A stretch of DNA of 64,000 nucleotides from Combretum micranthum (lineage: Eukaryota > Streptophyta > Magnoliopsida > Myrtales > Combretaceae), in assembly GCA_024138025.1 (NCBI GenBank), contig JAMXBD010000696.1, positions 558,001 through 622,000 on the forward strand. Direction: 5' to 3'. This document shows, one piece after another, positions 36,311 to 49,817 of this stretch (the stretch's first letter is position 1; every line of letters begins with the position of its first letter). Below the pieces are notes generated by a model that was not told where the DNA came from, did no database searches, and worked only from the letters and a program-made list of their open reading frames with translations. The translations under genes were made by a program, and so were the position numbers.

Positions 36311-38439
36311 TAGTGAATAAATATCTGATTGATGATGAAATTTGGAGAAAACGACATGGATATGGACATGGACATAGGAACTTTGTTGTTGCTGAGGATA
36401 ATCGTATGTTAAAAGCTAAATTTTAATGGTTTTACGAAATATTGAGTATGGCTAAGCAGGTATTGGGTGTTTGGCCATGCGACCCACTGGCCAGTCAATG
36501 TCAATGCCCTTCTTTGTATTGAAAAAAAAAAAAAAAAACACACACACACACGCGCGAGCGCACACAAATACAAATTATATATAAAAAATTACCAAAATAG
36601 CATCTACATTACATGTTGGAAATGAGATATAAAGCTTTATATGTGTATCTTATGTTGGAAGCGAGATAAACAACTTATTGTATAAAAACTTTTAAAAAAT
36701 CGTTGTATCGCACATTAGATGTGCAATAGAAACTTTCAATAGGTGATATACATATAATTATGTGTCTATTGCTCTATAAGTGTGTGATACTCATAATTTT
36801 TTAAAAAAATTTATATCGCACCATGCACGATACTATTTCTATAATTTGATTTTGTATATTTTTTCTTGAAAGTACGATATACATATAATATTCTCCCTTT
36901 TTTGAGTGTTTAGCTACATTCTATAAGGAAAAACTGCATTTAAAAGAAAAAAATTTGATTGACAAAACAAAAAAAGGAAAAAAAAACCATAGAAATATGG
37001 CTATTCAAAAGTAATCCGAGCAATATGTTCAAACCATTACATCACCTGAGGATCTAAAATTCAAAAGAAAATAGAATCAATTATCACGATTTCAAGTACA
37101 GAATTAATAAAATTATGTATCCAATTTACCAGTTGAATCAAAATATAAAACTAATCTTCTTTATTAAGTATAACATACGTCTATCAACTATCTAAAAAAT
37201 TATATAAATACTAATTACATAATATAAATGATCGAATTATCATATCAAAATCACATCTCAATCATACAAATTTAATTTTTCTTTTAAAAAAGCACATGTT
37301 ATAAATGCGATTTAGCAATGTATAGTTTTCACGCCAACATGATAATACTTGGATTTTGGTATCAATCATGTACAGTAAAATTACATATCACAAAAGTGAC
37401 ATACAATGAAAAAATTAAAATCACATTAGTATATATAATTATGTATTGGTATTTTCGTAATTATTTATATAATTAGTATTTACAAAAATTTTTATTTGAC
37501 AATAAATCTATAATTTCTCCTTCTTGTCTTAATCTCTCTCCCTCTCTCTCTCTCTCAATATATATTACATATTTCTCTTATTAAAAGCATTACGTATGTA
37601 ACTCTATCCTTCTCGCAATCATATCTAAACAAGGATTATAACTCACACTATTACAACTAATATTCTCTCTTAATGCTCTATATAAAGCTCAAACTAATAC
37701 TCACAGTATTATAGCCCTCTTCTGTCATCAGCATCATCATCATCATCATCATTATTAAGATGAATATCATATACTTAACTTTTGCCAATTTATGTAATTA
37801 AATAGTAAAGTTTAAAAGTATCAATTACGTACTTCTCAAGTTTGGTGAACCACGTATCTACCATTATTTCAAAAAAAGAAAAGAAAAAATAATAGAAATT
37901 GTACAAAAATAAATACCAAATTAGTGTCGCTATATGGCATGTTGGAGTAGAGATCCTATAATTTGTGCTTGTGTTACATATACAAGTCGAGATACAACGA
38001 CCTACCCGATCAAAGTTTTAGGCACTGCATATCGCTTGTTGGACATGCATTACAGCTCTGAAGTATATTGCATGCCCAATGTGCTATGCGGTACATGTGT
38101 AATTAAAAAAAAAAAAATTGAATTGCACTTCTAAGATGCAATACAACAGTAATATTACTGTAAATTTTTTCCACAATTTAGCTTTATCGATTTTTTTTTA
38201 AAATTATATTATACATATAATATTTCTCTTTCAAGTTCATATATATTACCTAAAAGAAAGAGAATAAAAAAAAAAAAGGACAACAACTTAGGGGCAGCTG
38301 CCTTTTTGGCCTCCCCCAACATAATCCTCTTCCTCCTTTTTTTCCCCCTTCATTCTCAAAAACCAAATCAATACATCTTTTATCATCTCTTTTTCTATAT
38401 TTATCTCTGAAATATTTTAAGGTTATAAATTTATTTTAG
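36311..38439. other. Intergenic, microsatellite-rich
   Basis: Poly-A plus (CA)n at about 36523-36560, (CT)n near 37535-37556, and (ATC)n near 37725-37750. No gene seen. Several short ATGTGCAAT- and ATATCGCAC-like motifs recur around 36600-36850 without clear structure. Confidence 0.45.
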
Positions 38440-38532
38440 AAGGATGTTGAAGTTGTTGTCAACAAAGGTGTTGAAAGAATCGACGTTTTGGATATCAGCA
38501 TTGCAAGATCCCAACTGATGAGAGTTCTCAAG
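38440..38532 (+). other. Isolated exon-like segment
   Basis: 93 bases, 31 open codons, bounded by TTTATTTTAG| acceptor and |GTGAGT donor. It reads as a plausible helical peptide containing VNKGVERIDVLDIS and QLMRVLK. No neighbouring exon was found on either side, and I do not recognise the family. It could be an orphan exon captured by a transposon, a relic of a lost gene, or chance. Confidence 0.25.
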
Positions 38533-39755
38533 GTGAGTAGAGTCATCTTCCATTTGTTGTAAAATTAGAACGTTGTAAAATTAAAAGTATACTTAAGGCG
38601 TACTAGGCACTATTCTTGAGGATAATTCACCAAACACAAGCGTATCCCTCAGGATTCATCAAGCCTTATTAACAAAGGTAGGCTAGGCAACAGGAAATAG
38701 CAGAAAGGAAAAATGAAAGGAGAAACCTAGCAATTAGAGTAAAGAAGTTGAAGGATGCAAAAATTTAGTAAGAGAGGACGAGTCTAATAAATAGAAAAAA
38801 AATATATAGTATATTAAAAACAATCAAATATAGATGATAGAAGCTAATAAAGATGGTGTACTAAAGAAATGGTCAAAAAGCTTGTTTTAGGATAAGATAA
38901 AACAAATTAATAATGCCTAAATTTTATTAAAAAAAATAAGCGCACAAAAATAAAAATATCCCCATGAATCGAGCCAAGAATTATGATGATTTAAAGAATG
39001 TGGGACTTATTCCTTTTGAAATACCCTACAACACACAACACCATCAAGTTTTAGTTTTATGTTGTTTTTCATGCCCTACCCCTATGCGGGTGTTTTCTTT
39101 GGTCAGAGTATCGAATCTTTGCTCTTACGGAGAACATTTTTATTCAAGGGTCTTTGATGCTTGTTTCTAGTGCAAGTAAACTGACCATGTTGGTTAGGAT
39201 TTATTACCTCCATTCTTGATTTTCATATTTTAGATCGATTTATACTTATTTCTTTTTACCAATGAATGAAGTTTTTTATTCTCTTACTAAAGAAAAAATA
39301 GTACCTAAATGAGGTAGTTAATTGTAAAAATAATTAAATCTGATAAAAGTCATATTGTCGATAGCTAATAGATTTGCCATATCTCACATTCATTGATTTT
39401 AGAGTAGTAAATGACTTAAAGTTAATGAATTCACCTATCATTATGTAACATGTTTCCTTTTTTTTGAATGACTATGTATTGATGCAGCAATAAATAGATA
39501 ACTATGTTTACGATAGACCTTTATCTTATGTTGGAGTGAAGGATTCATGTAAGCATTTTTAAAGAACTTGTGTATGAGATTCTAGATGGCATGATAAATG
39601 GAGAGACTTTCAAGACTCGTGTCTAGTCTAGTCTATTAGTGATCAACTCCCATGAGCTTCATTGAAGCTTTTACATTCTAATTAGTAATATTACAGTTGT
39701 AAAGCCTCTAGAAGATCTTACTAAGCAAAATTGAGCACTCACGAAGTATGACTTT
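38533..39755. other. AT-rich intergenic DNA
   Basis: No coding or element ends were recognised before the solo LTR target site at 39751. The 68-codon open frame at 38964-39170 has no recognisable product. Confidence 0.4.
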
Positions 39756-42700
39756 TGTAAGCCCCCGAATTTTTCGAGAATGGTTTTGGAATACCGAATC
39801 GATCCCTAAGAAAACTCCTTAATTTCTAGGATAAAGTTGGATTAAACCCTAACCCTAGTCAAACCGGAGTTTCAAGAGTCAAAAAGATCAAGACAATCAA
39901 ACAATTCAACTCCAGCAATCTCGCGTTCTCAAACCTTAGAAAATGAAATTGAGTGATGGCTTTTAATAGTTCGTAATAATATAGAGTAATATAAAAATAT
40001 CAGATTCGTGAATTTTGAGTGTCCTTCGGACTCAAACGGGATCAGTCTCGAAAAGCGTGTCCTGGAGCTCGAAATAATAAAAATATTCCAATAACACCAA
40101 AAGACCCTTAATTAAACAAGGGTTTCAAAAATATCAGTTTTAGGATTTTTCAGTAACTAAAAATAACAGATATAGCTCGTTTACGCGTATTTTTATTACT
40201 ACCAGTATTTTATATGTCTAGTCTACTATTCATTATACTATTCCTACTATTAATTACTATTTCACGATCTCTACTTTTTCTTACATCTATTTCTTACTAC
40301 CTACATATCTATTTTCTTACTTTTTACATTTCTAATACAACTTTATTCACATCAAATCTTACACATTATTTCTTTTCTTTACTAAAATTACAAAACAAAC
40401 AAAATATCCTCTCTCTCTCTCCCCCTTATATGCGTCGGCCTCCCTCTCTCTTTCTCTATATTAATTTATTTTCAATTTATTTTATTACATCAAAAATTCA
40501 CTCCAAAAATTCTATAAATACCCCATTCCTTCTTCGTTCTTTCACATATTCATTCTGCATAACAAAACTCTACCAAAATTTCCTCTCAAAACCTCTCTCC
40601 AACAAATCTCTCTCAAAATACTCTTTACCATTCCCTACAACATTCAAAAAGAAAATAACAAACACACTACCCATTCATCTCTTTTCAAATCCTCCATATA
40701 TTCTTTATCATGTTCATACAACTTAGCATGAGCTTAGTGTATGTTTCTTAGACTCATATGAGTTAAAGAAGCAACAATATGTTCATTTTTATTTTGTTCA
40801 TATTCCAATATTTACAATTATGTTATTTGTTGTTGTTATTATTGTTATTATTATTTTTGCTCTAATCTAACTTCTATATAGTATTATGTATATTATATAT
40901 ATATAAAAATATTATATAGCATATAAGCTCACTTGTTTCTATTTATTCATATCTTGTAATATTATTTACTTATTTTATGCATTTATTAACTAGTCTTTCT
41001 AGTCTTAGACTTGTCCATATCAAGTCAAAACAATTCCTTTGTTTTCTTTTGGGACAGTCTATTCTTATCTCTCGAAACTGCCTTGATGAAGCTAAGGCTC
41101 CCAATACATGACCGGATATCTTGATGAAGCTAAGGTTCCCAATGCTTGACTATTTTATTATATATATTTACTTGCAAGTATTTCTTTCTATCTTATTATG
41201 TATTATCTTTACTTTTACATTACTACATAATCATATATTGATGCATGATTATAATGTTTTCTTAAATAAAAATAAAAAATAAAAATAAATGGGTTCTTTC
41301 TTAAATAAAGAAAAGTAAACTAGATTTCTTAACAAAAGGAATTTTCAACAAAAACATCTAAGTTTTCTTTTTAATAAACTCTTTTCAAAGGATAAGCTAA
41401 TCATAAATTCTAGAAGAAGTAGTAATGTAGATATCTTCAAATAATATAAAGGAACTCATTTCTTATATAAATCAAAACTAAATACTCCATAAAAATAGAA
41501 TTTTTAGCCTTGAACTAAAGACTTTAACTCAATCATATCTTTTATAAGACTTAAATAGATTCATTATAGACTTTGAAAATCACATACTAAGAAAGCCTCT
41601 TCAAAACTTAATTTTATATGTTTATTCTCTTTTCAAATTAAAATGAAATTTTTGCTAAGTTCTAATGTTAACAATTCTTTATTAAGAAAGCTTTTCTTAT
41701 AAACTTGTCTAAGGGAATTATTTTCTAAAGAATAAAACAAGTTTTTCAAACTAAGAAAAAATCAGCTCACTATTTTGGAAACCAACTTAGAAAAATAAAA
41801 TTTGCCGAGAAAGTAAAGTTTTAAAAGTACACCTATTTTCTAAAGAAGAAAAATGATATAAAAATGAGAGGAAAACATACATTTAACATAACTTCAAATA
41901 TTTGGCCACACCAAAAACTTAAGGAATATTTTGAAAAGCTTATTTTTAAATCACTAGAAATAAAGTTAGTAGATAACTTAAAGAATCAAATTTTTGAAAA
42001 ATTAATTTACGTTTGAAAAGATAGGAAATGGAATTATAATAAGAAAAACATTCACTCATAACAACTTAAATATATTTTAGTTTTCCTTGTAACAATTTAA
42101 AAAGGAGAAATTTTCAAAAGTTTTATCTTCTAAAACCGTTAAAGACAAATTGTTTATGAAATATCAATATTGAGACAATATTACAAAAAATCATGCATAC
42201 AATATGAGTGTAAATATATGTTCAAAGGATTTTTCAACACTATATATGTATCCGTATATTTTGCTGAAGGATTTTTGAGTAAAGTGAAGTTTGGAAAAAA
42301 TCATATTTTGTGAACTATAAATTCGTAACTATTTTGTATCATAGTATTTTCCAACCCAAATAGCTTTTTATGACAAAAATAACCTTATAAATGGATAGAT
42401 CTTTTTGAGTAGATAGAAAACGGTATATTATATGCGCAATTCAGAGTTAAAATGACCAAGTTATGGCCATTTTAAGTTGGAATTACCCTCTATATTAATT
42501 TTAACGATCTTATGATATAGTTTTTGATAAGTACCATAGAATCAATAAGAAATACTCATTATGGGTATTCTTCTTGATTAGATGATCCCGAAGAGGAGTA
42601 TTCATACTCGGAGGATTATTTTGATTAGTAGATTTACCGATCGACTCATCCGTAAGAAAGATAGATCCTCATGGCCAAGTGAGTTTATTTCTTATCTTTT

Positions 42701-43704
42701 ACATACTTGGTAGTGCTTGTAGCTAGAGGCACTAGAAGTAGGAAAAGATGAGAATGAATTATGTATGATAATATTGGTTGAAAGAATGCTAAGTATACTG
42801 AGACATGAATCGTTGTTAATTAACTTGTGTTTTTTTTATTATTATTATGTTAGAGTGTGTGCAAATTTCGTGATCATCTTTAATTTACTCTAATCATATA
42901 TTATGAGTTAAATTAATTGATTCATGCATATCAGGTAGTTAGTTTCATCTCATGAGCTACTGTACTCAATGGAACAAGAGTATAATAGCTGAGTTTGCCG
43001 TAACCATAAAACTGCAAAATAGGCAATTAGGAGCCTAAAATAAACTACATGAGTTAGATTTTAAAGATGGGTTTTAAAGAGCCTGAAACACTTAATCCTG
43101 AATGGAGGGGTAAAACCGTTCAAACATATGATTTCGGTAGATCATATGTATTGCTTGATCACTTGCTTGATGCATTCATATGCTTGTTTAATAACTTGTT
43201 TGAAATTATTTATACAAGTACGTTGATTCTGGAATATTCTCACTAAGCTAGTTATGCTTATACTCCGATAGACCTTTGTTGTAACAGGACTATATCTTCC
43301 CGAAGGCTTCATATACTCGAGTGGAATTATGTTTTAGAAAAGCTTCTGGAAATCTTTTGAAGATCTTAAGTTAAATATCCTTTAATATCTTTTGGTGTCA
43401 GTATCGTTTCCTTGTATGAAAGACTAAGACGATATTATGATTATTTGGAGAATTATAGGGGAAAAGCCCCTAAGATAATGTAAGGATTATATTCTTATAA
43501 TGTTGAAATGAGATGGTTATCTAGAATTCTTATATGCTGTATTTATTATCTTGAACTATACATCCCACCGGTGTCTCCTATTATTGTGATAGATGCCTTA
43601 CATATGGTGTTGAAAACTTTCGCATGACTTCGGGAAGTCATTCTTAAGTTTAAATACAATATGTGGCGGACTGCCACGTTTAGGGTACTCTTTGGGGCGT
43701 GACA
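39756..43704 (+). mobile_element. Ty3-gypsy solo LTR, 3.95 kb
   Basis: Starts TGTAAGCCCCCGAA and ends TTTGGGGCGTGACA, with a perfect 5-bp target duplication ACTTT (39751-39755 and 43705-43709). A TATA box CTATAAATACC lies near 40514, after a CT-rich stretch, about 760 bases into the element. No gag, pol, primer site or internal LTR copy is present, so this is a solo LTR. A 38-base-period duplication at 41083-41151 repeats CTTGATGAAGCTAAGG. The great length and end sequences suit the Del/Tekay type of gypsy element; the clade is inferred. Confidence 0.82.
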
Positions 43705-43709
43705 ACTTT

Positions 43710-45642
43710 CACTTTGTGTTGATAGTAACATTGCTGATGATTTTTATTTATTTGAAAGGGACTTGAGGTATTTTGTTGATGTTAGTATTCTATATTATGA
43801 GAAGATGATGTTATATTAATATGAACGTGGTAAAGTATGCATTGATTGTGTGTGATTGTGGTTTTGTTGGTGGATGCATGCTATGGGATGATATTATTCA
43901 TATTGGTGTAATGCACAACCTACACTGATAGTGATTGAGTATTTTGATTATACTATGATTAGTGATATATATTAATCATATCGATGGCTTATTGTATGAG
44001 TTTACTCTAAAACTAGGAATATGTATTATTTATGCCATGTCTCTTTGTTGATTGTCAGAAGATATTTGTTTTGTTGATTTAAATGTGCAGTGTTAGCTAT
44101 TTGTTCTACCCCTTATTTCTAAAGTATTTGATTTGCTATGGTAGCATTCATGTTGGTAGAAATGGCGCTAAGGGAATTCAACCGTATATAGACGAGCAAT
44201 ACCATTTGATCTGTAATCATATTACCTTGACAAAGAGTCTAGTGTATACTTGAGCATGAGTAAGAATTTTACGATTGAAAATGACTACATTATTATTGAC
44301 TAGGAAGGAGTTGGGATAATACAAGTTAACTGCAGTGTTGTGTGGAAGAGACTATTGTATTATTACTACTGTAGATTGAGTTTGATTTACCTTAAACTCA
44401 AATTGATAGGAACCTAGCACTTTTACTGAATTACATAAGTTTAGACAAAGTGAGAGGACTAAATAAAGAGAAAAGTGAGGAATGCAAAGGGCTGAACATG
44501 AACAAACATGTGAGTGGAACTCTAAAGTGGTGAGAAATTTGAAACACACTTGTCAATATGACACTCTCTTTTATAATATTACTAACTCTTTCTACAAGTA
44601 CTTCTAAGGTGCTTGAAGATCTTGAGATTAATTTGTGGTGTAGGCTATAAAATGAAAACTTCCTATCCATTAGATTCGATGGTGAATCTTCAATAACCCT
44701 AGAGTGATGATAGAAATCAAATTTCTTGGTACATCAATGAAGCTCAAGCTTAAGGACTACAAGACCTTATATTTAAAATCTTGACTGATTGACTTGAATT
44801 AAACAAGTTGAGATTTGTTTACCTTTTTAATTTACATTATGGTCATAACCCTAATGCTATTAATTTACCATATGTTAGCATAGGAATGTGTTTTAGTTCT
44901 TATAGGAATAGGGATTTGTCCTTTAGATCAGGACCAAATAGAAAAAGGAGGAATATATTGCATCAGAGGCAACCAATTCACTAGTCATTTCATGCATCAA
45001 CTCACTAGATAGTATGGTATTATGGACTGGCATGGTCGTCCCAATGATAATCCAACCTATGCATGAATTTTATACCAGCTTGATAGTTGGATCCATGGCA
45101 CCATGCTTTTATTTTATTTTTTAAGTTGTCTTATTTATGTAACTGTCATTAATGAAGGGTTAATATAAATACCCCATTGTAAATAAACAAAAGGAATTCT
45201 TCTATTGTTTATGAAATATTACTATAGGTCTTTTACTCTCTCTTTAGTTCTTATCAATCTATTATAATTGTGGCAAACATACCACTTAAACCATTGTGAG
45301 AGTCATATAAGATTAGCAAGAAATTAGTTCGTGTTGTTCTTGGTGCATCATATCCTTATTTAATGCCATATGTACCCCAAATCTCAAACCATAAAACATC
45401 TAGAAACCCTAGCTTTACTACAAGTTTAGGCCTTTTATGAATTGAGTTACAAATTGTTTCATTAATGTCTTAGTGATTATACATATAAACACATCACATA
45501 ACTTTTGGAATCTCTACAATAACATAAAAAGGTTAAGAAAAGCCAAGAAGAACAATATTACATAAGCTAAAACTAGGCCTTAGTTTAGTCAACCCTTTTG
45601 CACAACATCAAACACAAAAGCATACTTCCATAAACCCTGTAA
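43710..45642. other. Intergenic, no gene recognised
   Basis: Continues the pre-insertion flank of the solo LTR. No exon series, element end or RNA gene is seen. Open frames at 44352-44670 (minus) resemble nothing known. Confidence 0.4.
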
Positions 45643-45946
45643 TGATAGTACCTAATGCTAAGAGCTGTCATTTGTCTAGCCTTTTTGACATTTTGCATGT
45701 TTTCCTTAAACTAAATATCTATAGCTATAAGTGCATGGTTGAACTTTGTAATGGGGAAGCTAACAAGCTCCAAGAATTAAGGCAGTAGTTAAATACTTTT
45801 ATTTAAAACTTTAGCATATATGTATTAGCCATGAAGTGAAACACATATGGATTTTTCCTCTCTACATTTTTCAGAGCACTCTTTAACTCTTATGTCCTCC
45901 TTTTTTTTTTTCTTTTTGCTTGCTTTGTTTTTTTTTTTTTCCTTCA
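45643..45946 (+). repeat. 5' LTR of copia C
   Basis: 304 bp, starting TGATAGTACC; ends CCTTCA two bases before the primer site. It shares long blocks such as GACATTTTGCATGTTTTC and TTTGTAATGGGGAAGCT with 59183-59497. T-rich runs fill its last 50 bases. Confidence 0.8.
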
Positions 45947-45948
45947 TT

Positions 45949-45960
45949 TGGTATCAAAGT
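45949..45960 (+). other. Primer-binding site of copia C
   Basis: TGGTATCAAAGT, a slightly degenerate match to the initiator tRNA-Met complement. Confidence 0.7.
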
Positions 45961-46076
45961 CGAGAAAGCTTTTTTTTTTCCTCTAATATTTTGGGGGATT
46001 ATTAAAGAGAGAAAACCAATTGGGAAACTTACCACTAAATCTTAAACATTCAAACTTGAGAGAGAGAGTGTGTGTG

Positions 46077-46935
46077 ATGGCTACAAGCAGTAGCATTTCT
46101 AGTCCATTTCCTCCTATTTTCATAGGAGAAAATTATAATGCTTGGTTTGTTAAGAGAAAGCTTACCTTAAAGGTTTGCTACTTTAGGAAGTTGTTGAAAT
46201 TGAGATGGACACAATTTTACCAGAAAAATCCAACTATAAATCAACTTAAGCTTTATGAAGAACGACTCTCTATAAAGTTTAGAGCTTTGAGTACTCTCCA
46301 TGCAGCTGTTGATGAAACCAGTTTCACAAGAATCATGGCTTGTGAAACTGACAAGAAAGTGTGGGATAAGTTAAAGATTGAGTTTTAGGAAGTGACAAAA
46401 CAAGGCAAATGCAGCTCTTCAAATTGAGAAAAAAGTTTGAACTTCTCAAAATGAATGAGACTGAGACAGTGAAGGGCTACATTGGCAGGGTCATGAAAGA
46501 GTGAACCAAATCAAGTTGTTAGGAGAAGATTGCCTGAAAAAAGGATTATAGAGAAGGTTATGGTAACTTTGCTAGAAATGTTTGAGGCAAAGATCTCTTC
46601 TTTTGAAGATACTTGGGACTTATCTTTACTTACACTTACTGAACTTGTGAATGCTCTACAAACTATGGAGCAAAGAAAAGCATTTAGAGAGGAGAAGAAG
46701 CCAAGATAAGGGGCTCTTGTAGCTTCATAGAGCTCAAGGGCACAAGTTGAGTTTAATGGAAAGAAGGGAAAAGATAAGAAAGATCAATATTATAAGGGAA
46801 AACAAAAGAAATGGAAGTATCCACCATGTCCTTATTGTAAAAAGACCACTTTTAGTGAGAATTTTGTTAGAGAAGGCCTGGAGTTCAATGTCGGGCTTGT
46901 AAACAATTTGGACATATTGAGAAAATTTATCCAGG
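46077..46935 (+). pseudogene. gag of copia C
   Basis: ATG at 46077 follows a (GA)/(GT)-rich leader. It opens MATSSSISSPFPPIFIGENY, then a gag core with YEERLSIKF and ACETDKKVWDKL. The open frame breaks near 46388 and fragments continue to a zinc-binding region near 46826-46930 (CPYCKK, then CRACKQFGHIEKI). The last knuckle cysteine reads tyrosine. Nucleocapsid function is lost. Confidence 0.75.
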
Positions 46936-46989
46936 TAATTAAAATCAACAATCTCAAGCTTAGCCAACTCAAGTTAGTTAAGGTCCTCA

Positions 46990-49124
46990 AGATCATGAAG
47001 AGAAGTTATTTGTTCCTACTGTTATTGAAGAATGCTCATTAGTAATTCAAAACTCAAATGAATGGCTTATTGATAGTGGATGTACTCATCACATGACTTT
47101 AGGATTACAAATTTTCAAAACTTTGGACAAAGGGTATCACTCCTAAGTGAGGATTAGAGATGACAGACTAGTTGATTCAAAGAAAGAGGTGTTGGTTTTA
47201 TGGAAACACTTTCAGGTACAAAATTAATTACTAATGTTTTGTTTGTGCCTAGAATTACATACAATCTCTTAAGTGTTGGTCAATTGCTTCAAAAGAAATA
47301 TACTTTCATCTTCGAAGACACAATGTGTGATATTTTTTATCCAATTGGGGATAATCTTTTCTTTATTAACATGAAAGCTAGAAGTTTCCCTTTGGAATGG
47401 AAACAAACTAAAATTCAAGCCTTGTCTACTATGGATGAAGCTTTTTTATGCAATAAAAGACTTGGTCACACCAATTATGCTTCTATGAAGCTTGGCAAAA
47501 ATAGTTGATGGATATGCCTCTTGTTTATGATTAATATGGTATATGTGATGTTTGCCAATTTGGACAGTTGAGTCAAACACCATTTCCCATTAGTCAAGCT
47601 TAGAGGGCAACTAAGAAATTACAATTGATTCACACAGATATTTGTGGACCCATGAGTGTTGCTTCATATAGTGGAAGCAAGTACTTTCTTCTTTTCATTG
47701 ATGACTTCACTAGATTTTGTTGGATTTATTTTCTCAAACAGAAATTTGAGGTGTTTAGTACATTTCAAAAGTTTAAGTCATTTGTAAAAAATCAAAGTGC
47801 ACATTTGATCAAGATTTTAAGGATTGATAATGGCACAAAATTCACCCCTAATGAGTTTAAAAAGTTCCTTCAACATTGTGGCATTCATCATCAGCTCACA
47901 ATTACTCACACACCTAAGGGAAAGAAAGAACTAATCAATTATGAACATGTATAGATGTCTGTTATTTAAAAAGGGGCTGTTAAAACATTTATGTGCAGAT
48001 GCAACAAATATAGCTGTCTACTTGCAATACAGATTACCCACTAAAGCTCTTGATGGAAAAACTCCTTATGAGGCATGGTTTGGAGTTAAACCATCAGCAA
48101 CACATCTTAAGATCTTTGTTAGTCTTTGTTATGTCTTTGATCCTTAGGCAAAAAGAGACAAGCTTGATAAAAGAGCTGAAGTTGGAGTACTTGTAGGGTA
48201 TGGTAGCGCCTCAAAGGGTTACAAAATTCTAAATCCTATGACTCAACAAGTGTTTGTCAGTAGAAGTGTCAAAGTTGATGAAGATGGTGCTTGGAATTGG
48301 GATAAAGGAGAGCTAGTTCCTTCTACACAACTTTCCAATCTTGGAGACACTCTCGAGCAACAAGATAAAGTCTAAGAAGAAGATGATTCAAATGATGATG
48401 TAGTTGTCCGAGGAACAAGAACATTGGAAGATATATATAGTAGGTGTAATGTGGCTTTATTCGAGCTTCAAGATGTTGACACTACCTTAAAGCATCCTAA
48501 GTGGAAAGTAGCAATGGAAGAAAAGCTAAAAATGATTCACAAAAATGAGACTTAGCTGCTTGTAGACAAGCTTCTTAATAAGAATGTAATTGGTGTTAAA
48601 TGGGTGTTCAAGCTCAAGAGCAACGTCGATGGTTCAATTAACAAGTACAAAGCCAGGTTAGTTGTGAAAGGATAAGCTCAACAATTTGGAATAGATTTTG
48701 TTGAAACATTTGCACCTATGGCACAGTTTGCTTCTTACAATCTCAGCTCATTAGGGCAAGGAAGTTTTTCAATTAGATGTCAAATTAGCCTTTTCAAATG
48801 GAATATTGAAAGAAGAAATTTTTGTTGAGCAACCAGAAGGATTTATCAACAAAGATGAACCCAAGAAGGTATTTTTGCTAAAGAAAGCTTTATATGGCTT
48901 AAAACAAGCTCCAAGGGCTTGGTACTAAAGAATTGATAATTATTTGGTGAACTTTAGATTTGTGAGAAGTTGTAATGAGGCAACTTGATATGTGAAGCAT
49001 GTTGATCAAGAGATTTTAATTGTTTCCATTTATGTAGATGGCATTTTGGTGACGGGCAGTAATGCAAATGTTGTGAAGGAATTTAGAGTTCAAATGAAGA
49101 AAATTTTTTAGATGAATGATCTTG
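46990..49124 (+). pseudogene. pol of copia C, part 1: PR, INT, RT
   Basis: Protease motif LIDSGCTHHMT near 47070; pre-integrase segment near 47440-47600; integrase 47610-48150 with IHTDICGPMS, FIDDFTRFCW and RIDNGTKF; RT 48590-49124 with [21 protein letters not shown] and, at the catalytic site near 49036, YVDG where copia RTs have YVDD. Several stops and frameshifts (for example near 47510, 48375 and 48760). The frame is cut at KMNDLGK-like text by the insertion of copia D. Confidence 0.82.
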
Positions 49125-49129
49125 GTAAA

Positions 49130-49699
49130 CGTTGGGATATAGATCCAACTCATATGAGTCTATATCCAAGGACATCCTAAATATACATTGGATATATTTA
49201 GATGAAGACTTGAAGATAAGGAGTATTTATAAAAGTCAAAACTGGTCAACATAGAAATTAATGGCAGAATAATAAGAATTTAATACAGCTTTGAATGCCA
49301 ATTTATGTGGCCTTTGAATTTCGTTTTGTAAAACCCCTTATGATAGTCTTGTAATTATAAATTGATAGTGAGAAACAATAAAAACACACAGAAAGGAGAG
49401 AATACATAAAGAGATATACGGTGGGGAGGCTATCTCGGATCCTAGAAAGAGATTCTAAAGGGAGAAAGGTCGGATTTTGTTGTTGTATTATGGATGCACT
49501 AGCGTTATCTAGTGTTTAATAGTTTTAATTTCCATTGTTGGTTATAGTGGAAGGTTATGTGTGTGGTGGTCCCATGGTTTTTCCACGTTAAATCCTGTTG
49601 TTATTTATATTTTCGCATTCTGATTTTATACTTGTTGTTTGTTTGTGATTTTTTTTTCATGCTTCCACAAAGAAAAAGATTGGATCTTTTTCCCTAACA
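49130..49699 (+). repeat. 5' LTR of copia D
   Basis: 570 bp, matching 57721-58325 closely. Its first base is C where the 3' LTR has T. TATA-like GTATTTATAAAAG lies near 49222. Ends TTTTTCCCTAACA. Confidence 0.88.
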
Positions 49700-49701
49700 A
49701 G

Positions 49702-49723
49702 TGGTATCAAAGCTCTAGGTTAA

Positions 49724-49777
<54 letters not shown>
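49702..49777 (+). repeat. Primer site and (CA)26 microsatellite of copia D
   Basis: TGGTATCAAAGC (49702-49713) is the primer-binding site. Twelve bases later a CA run covers 49726-49777, inside the transcribed leader before the gag start at 49827. Confidence 0.85.
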
Positions 49778-49778
<1 letters not shown>

Positions 49779-49817
49779 GGTAAGATTTTTAAGGTTTCTT
49801 CTTCTTCTATCTGATAA

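Noticed and set aside
40214..40726. A 170-codon open frame, rich in Leu, Phe, Ser and Thr
   Set aside because: It lies in the T/C-rich promoter and leader part of the 3.95-kb solo LTR, has low complexity and resembles no protein.
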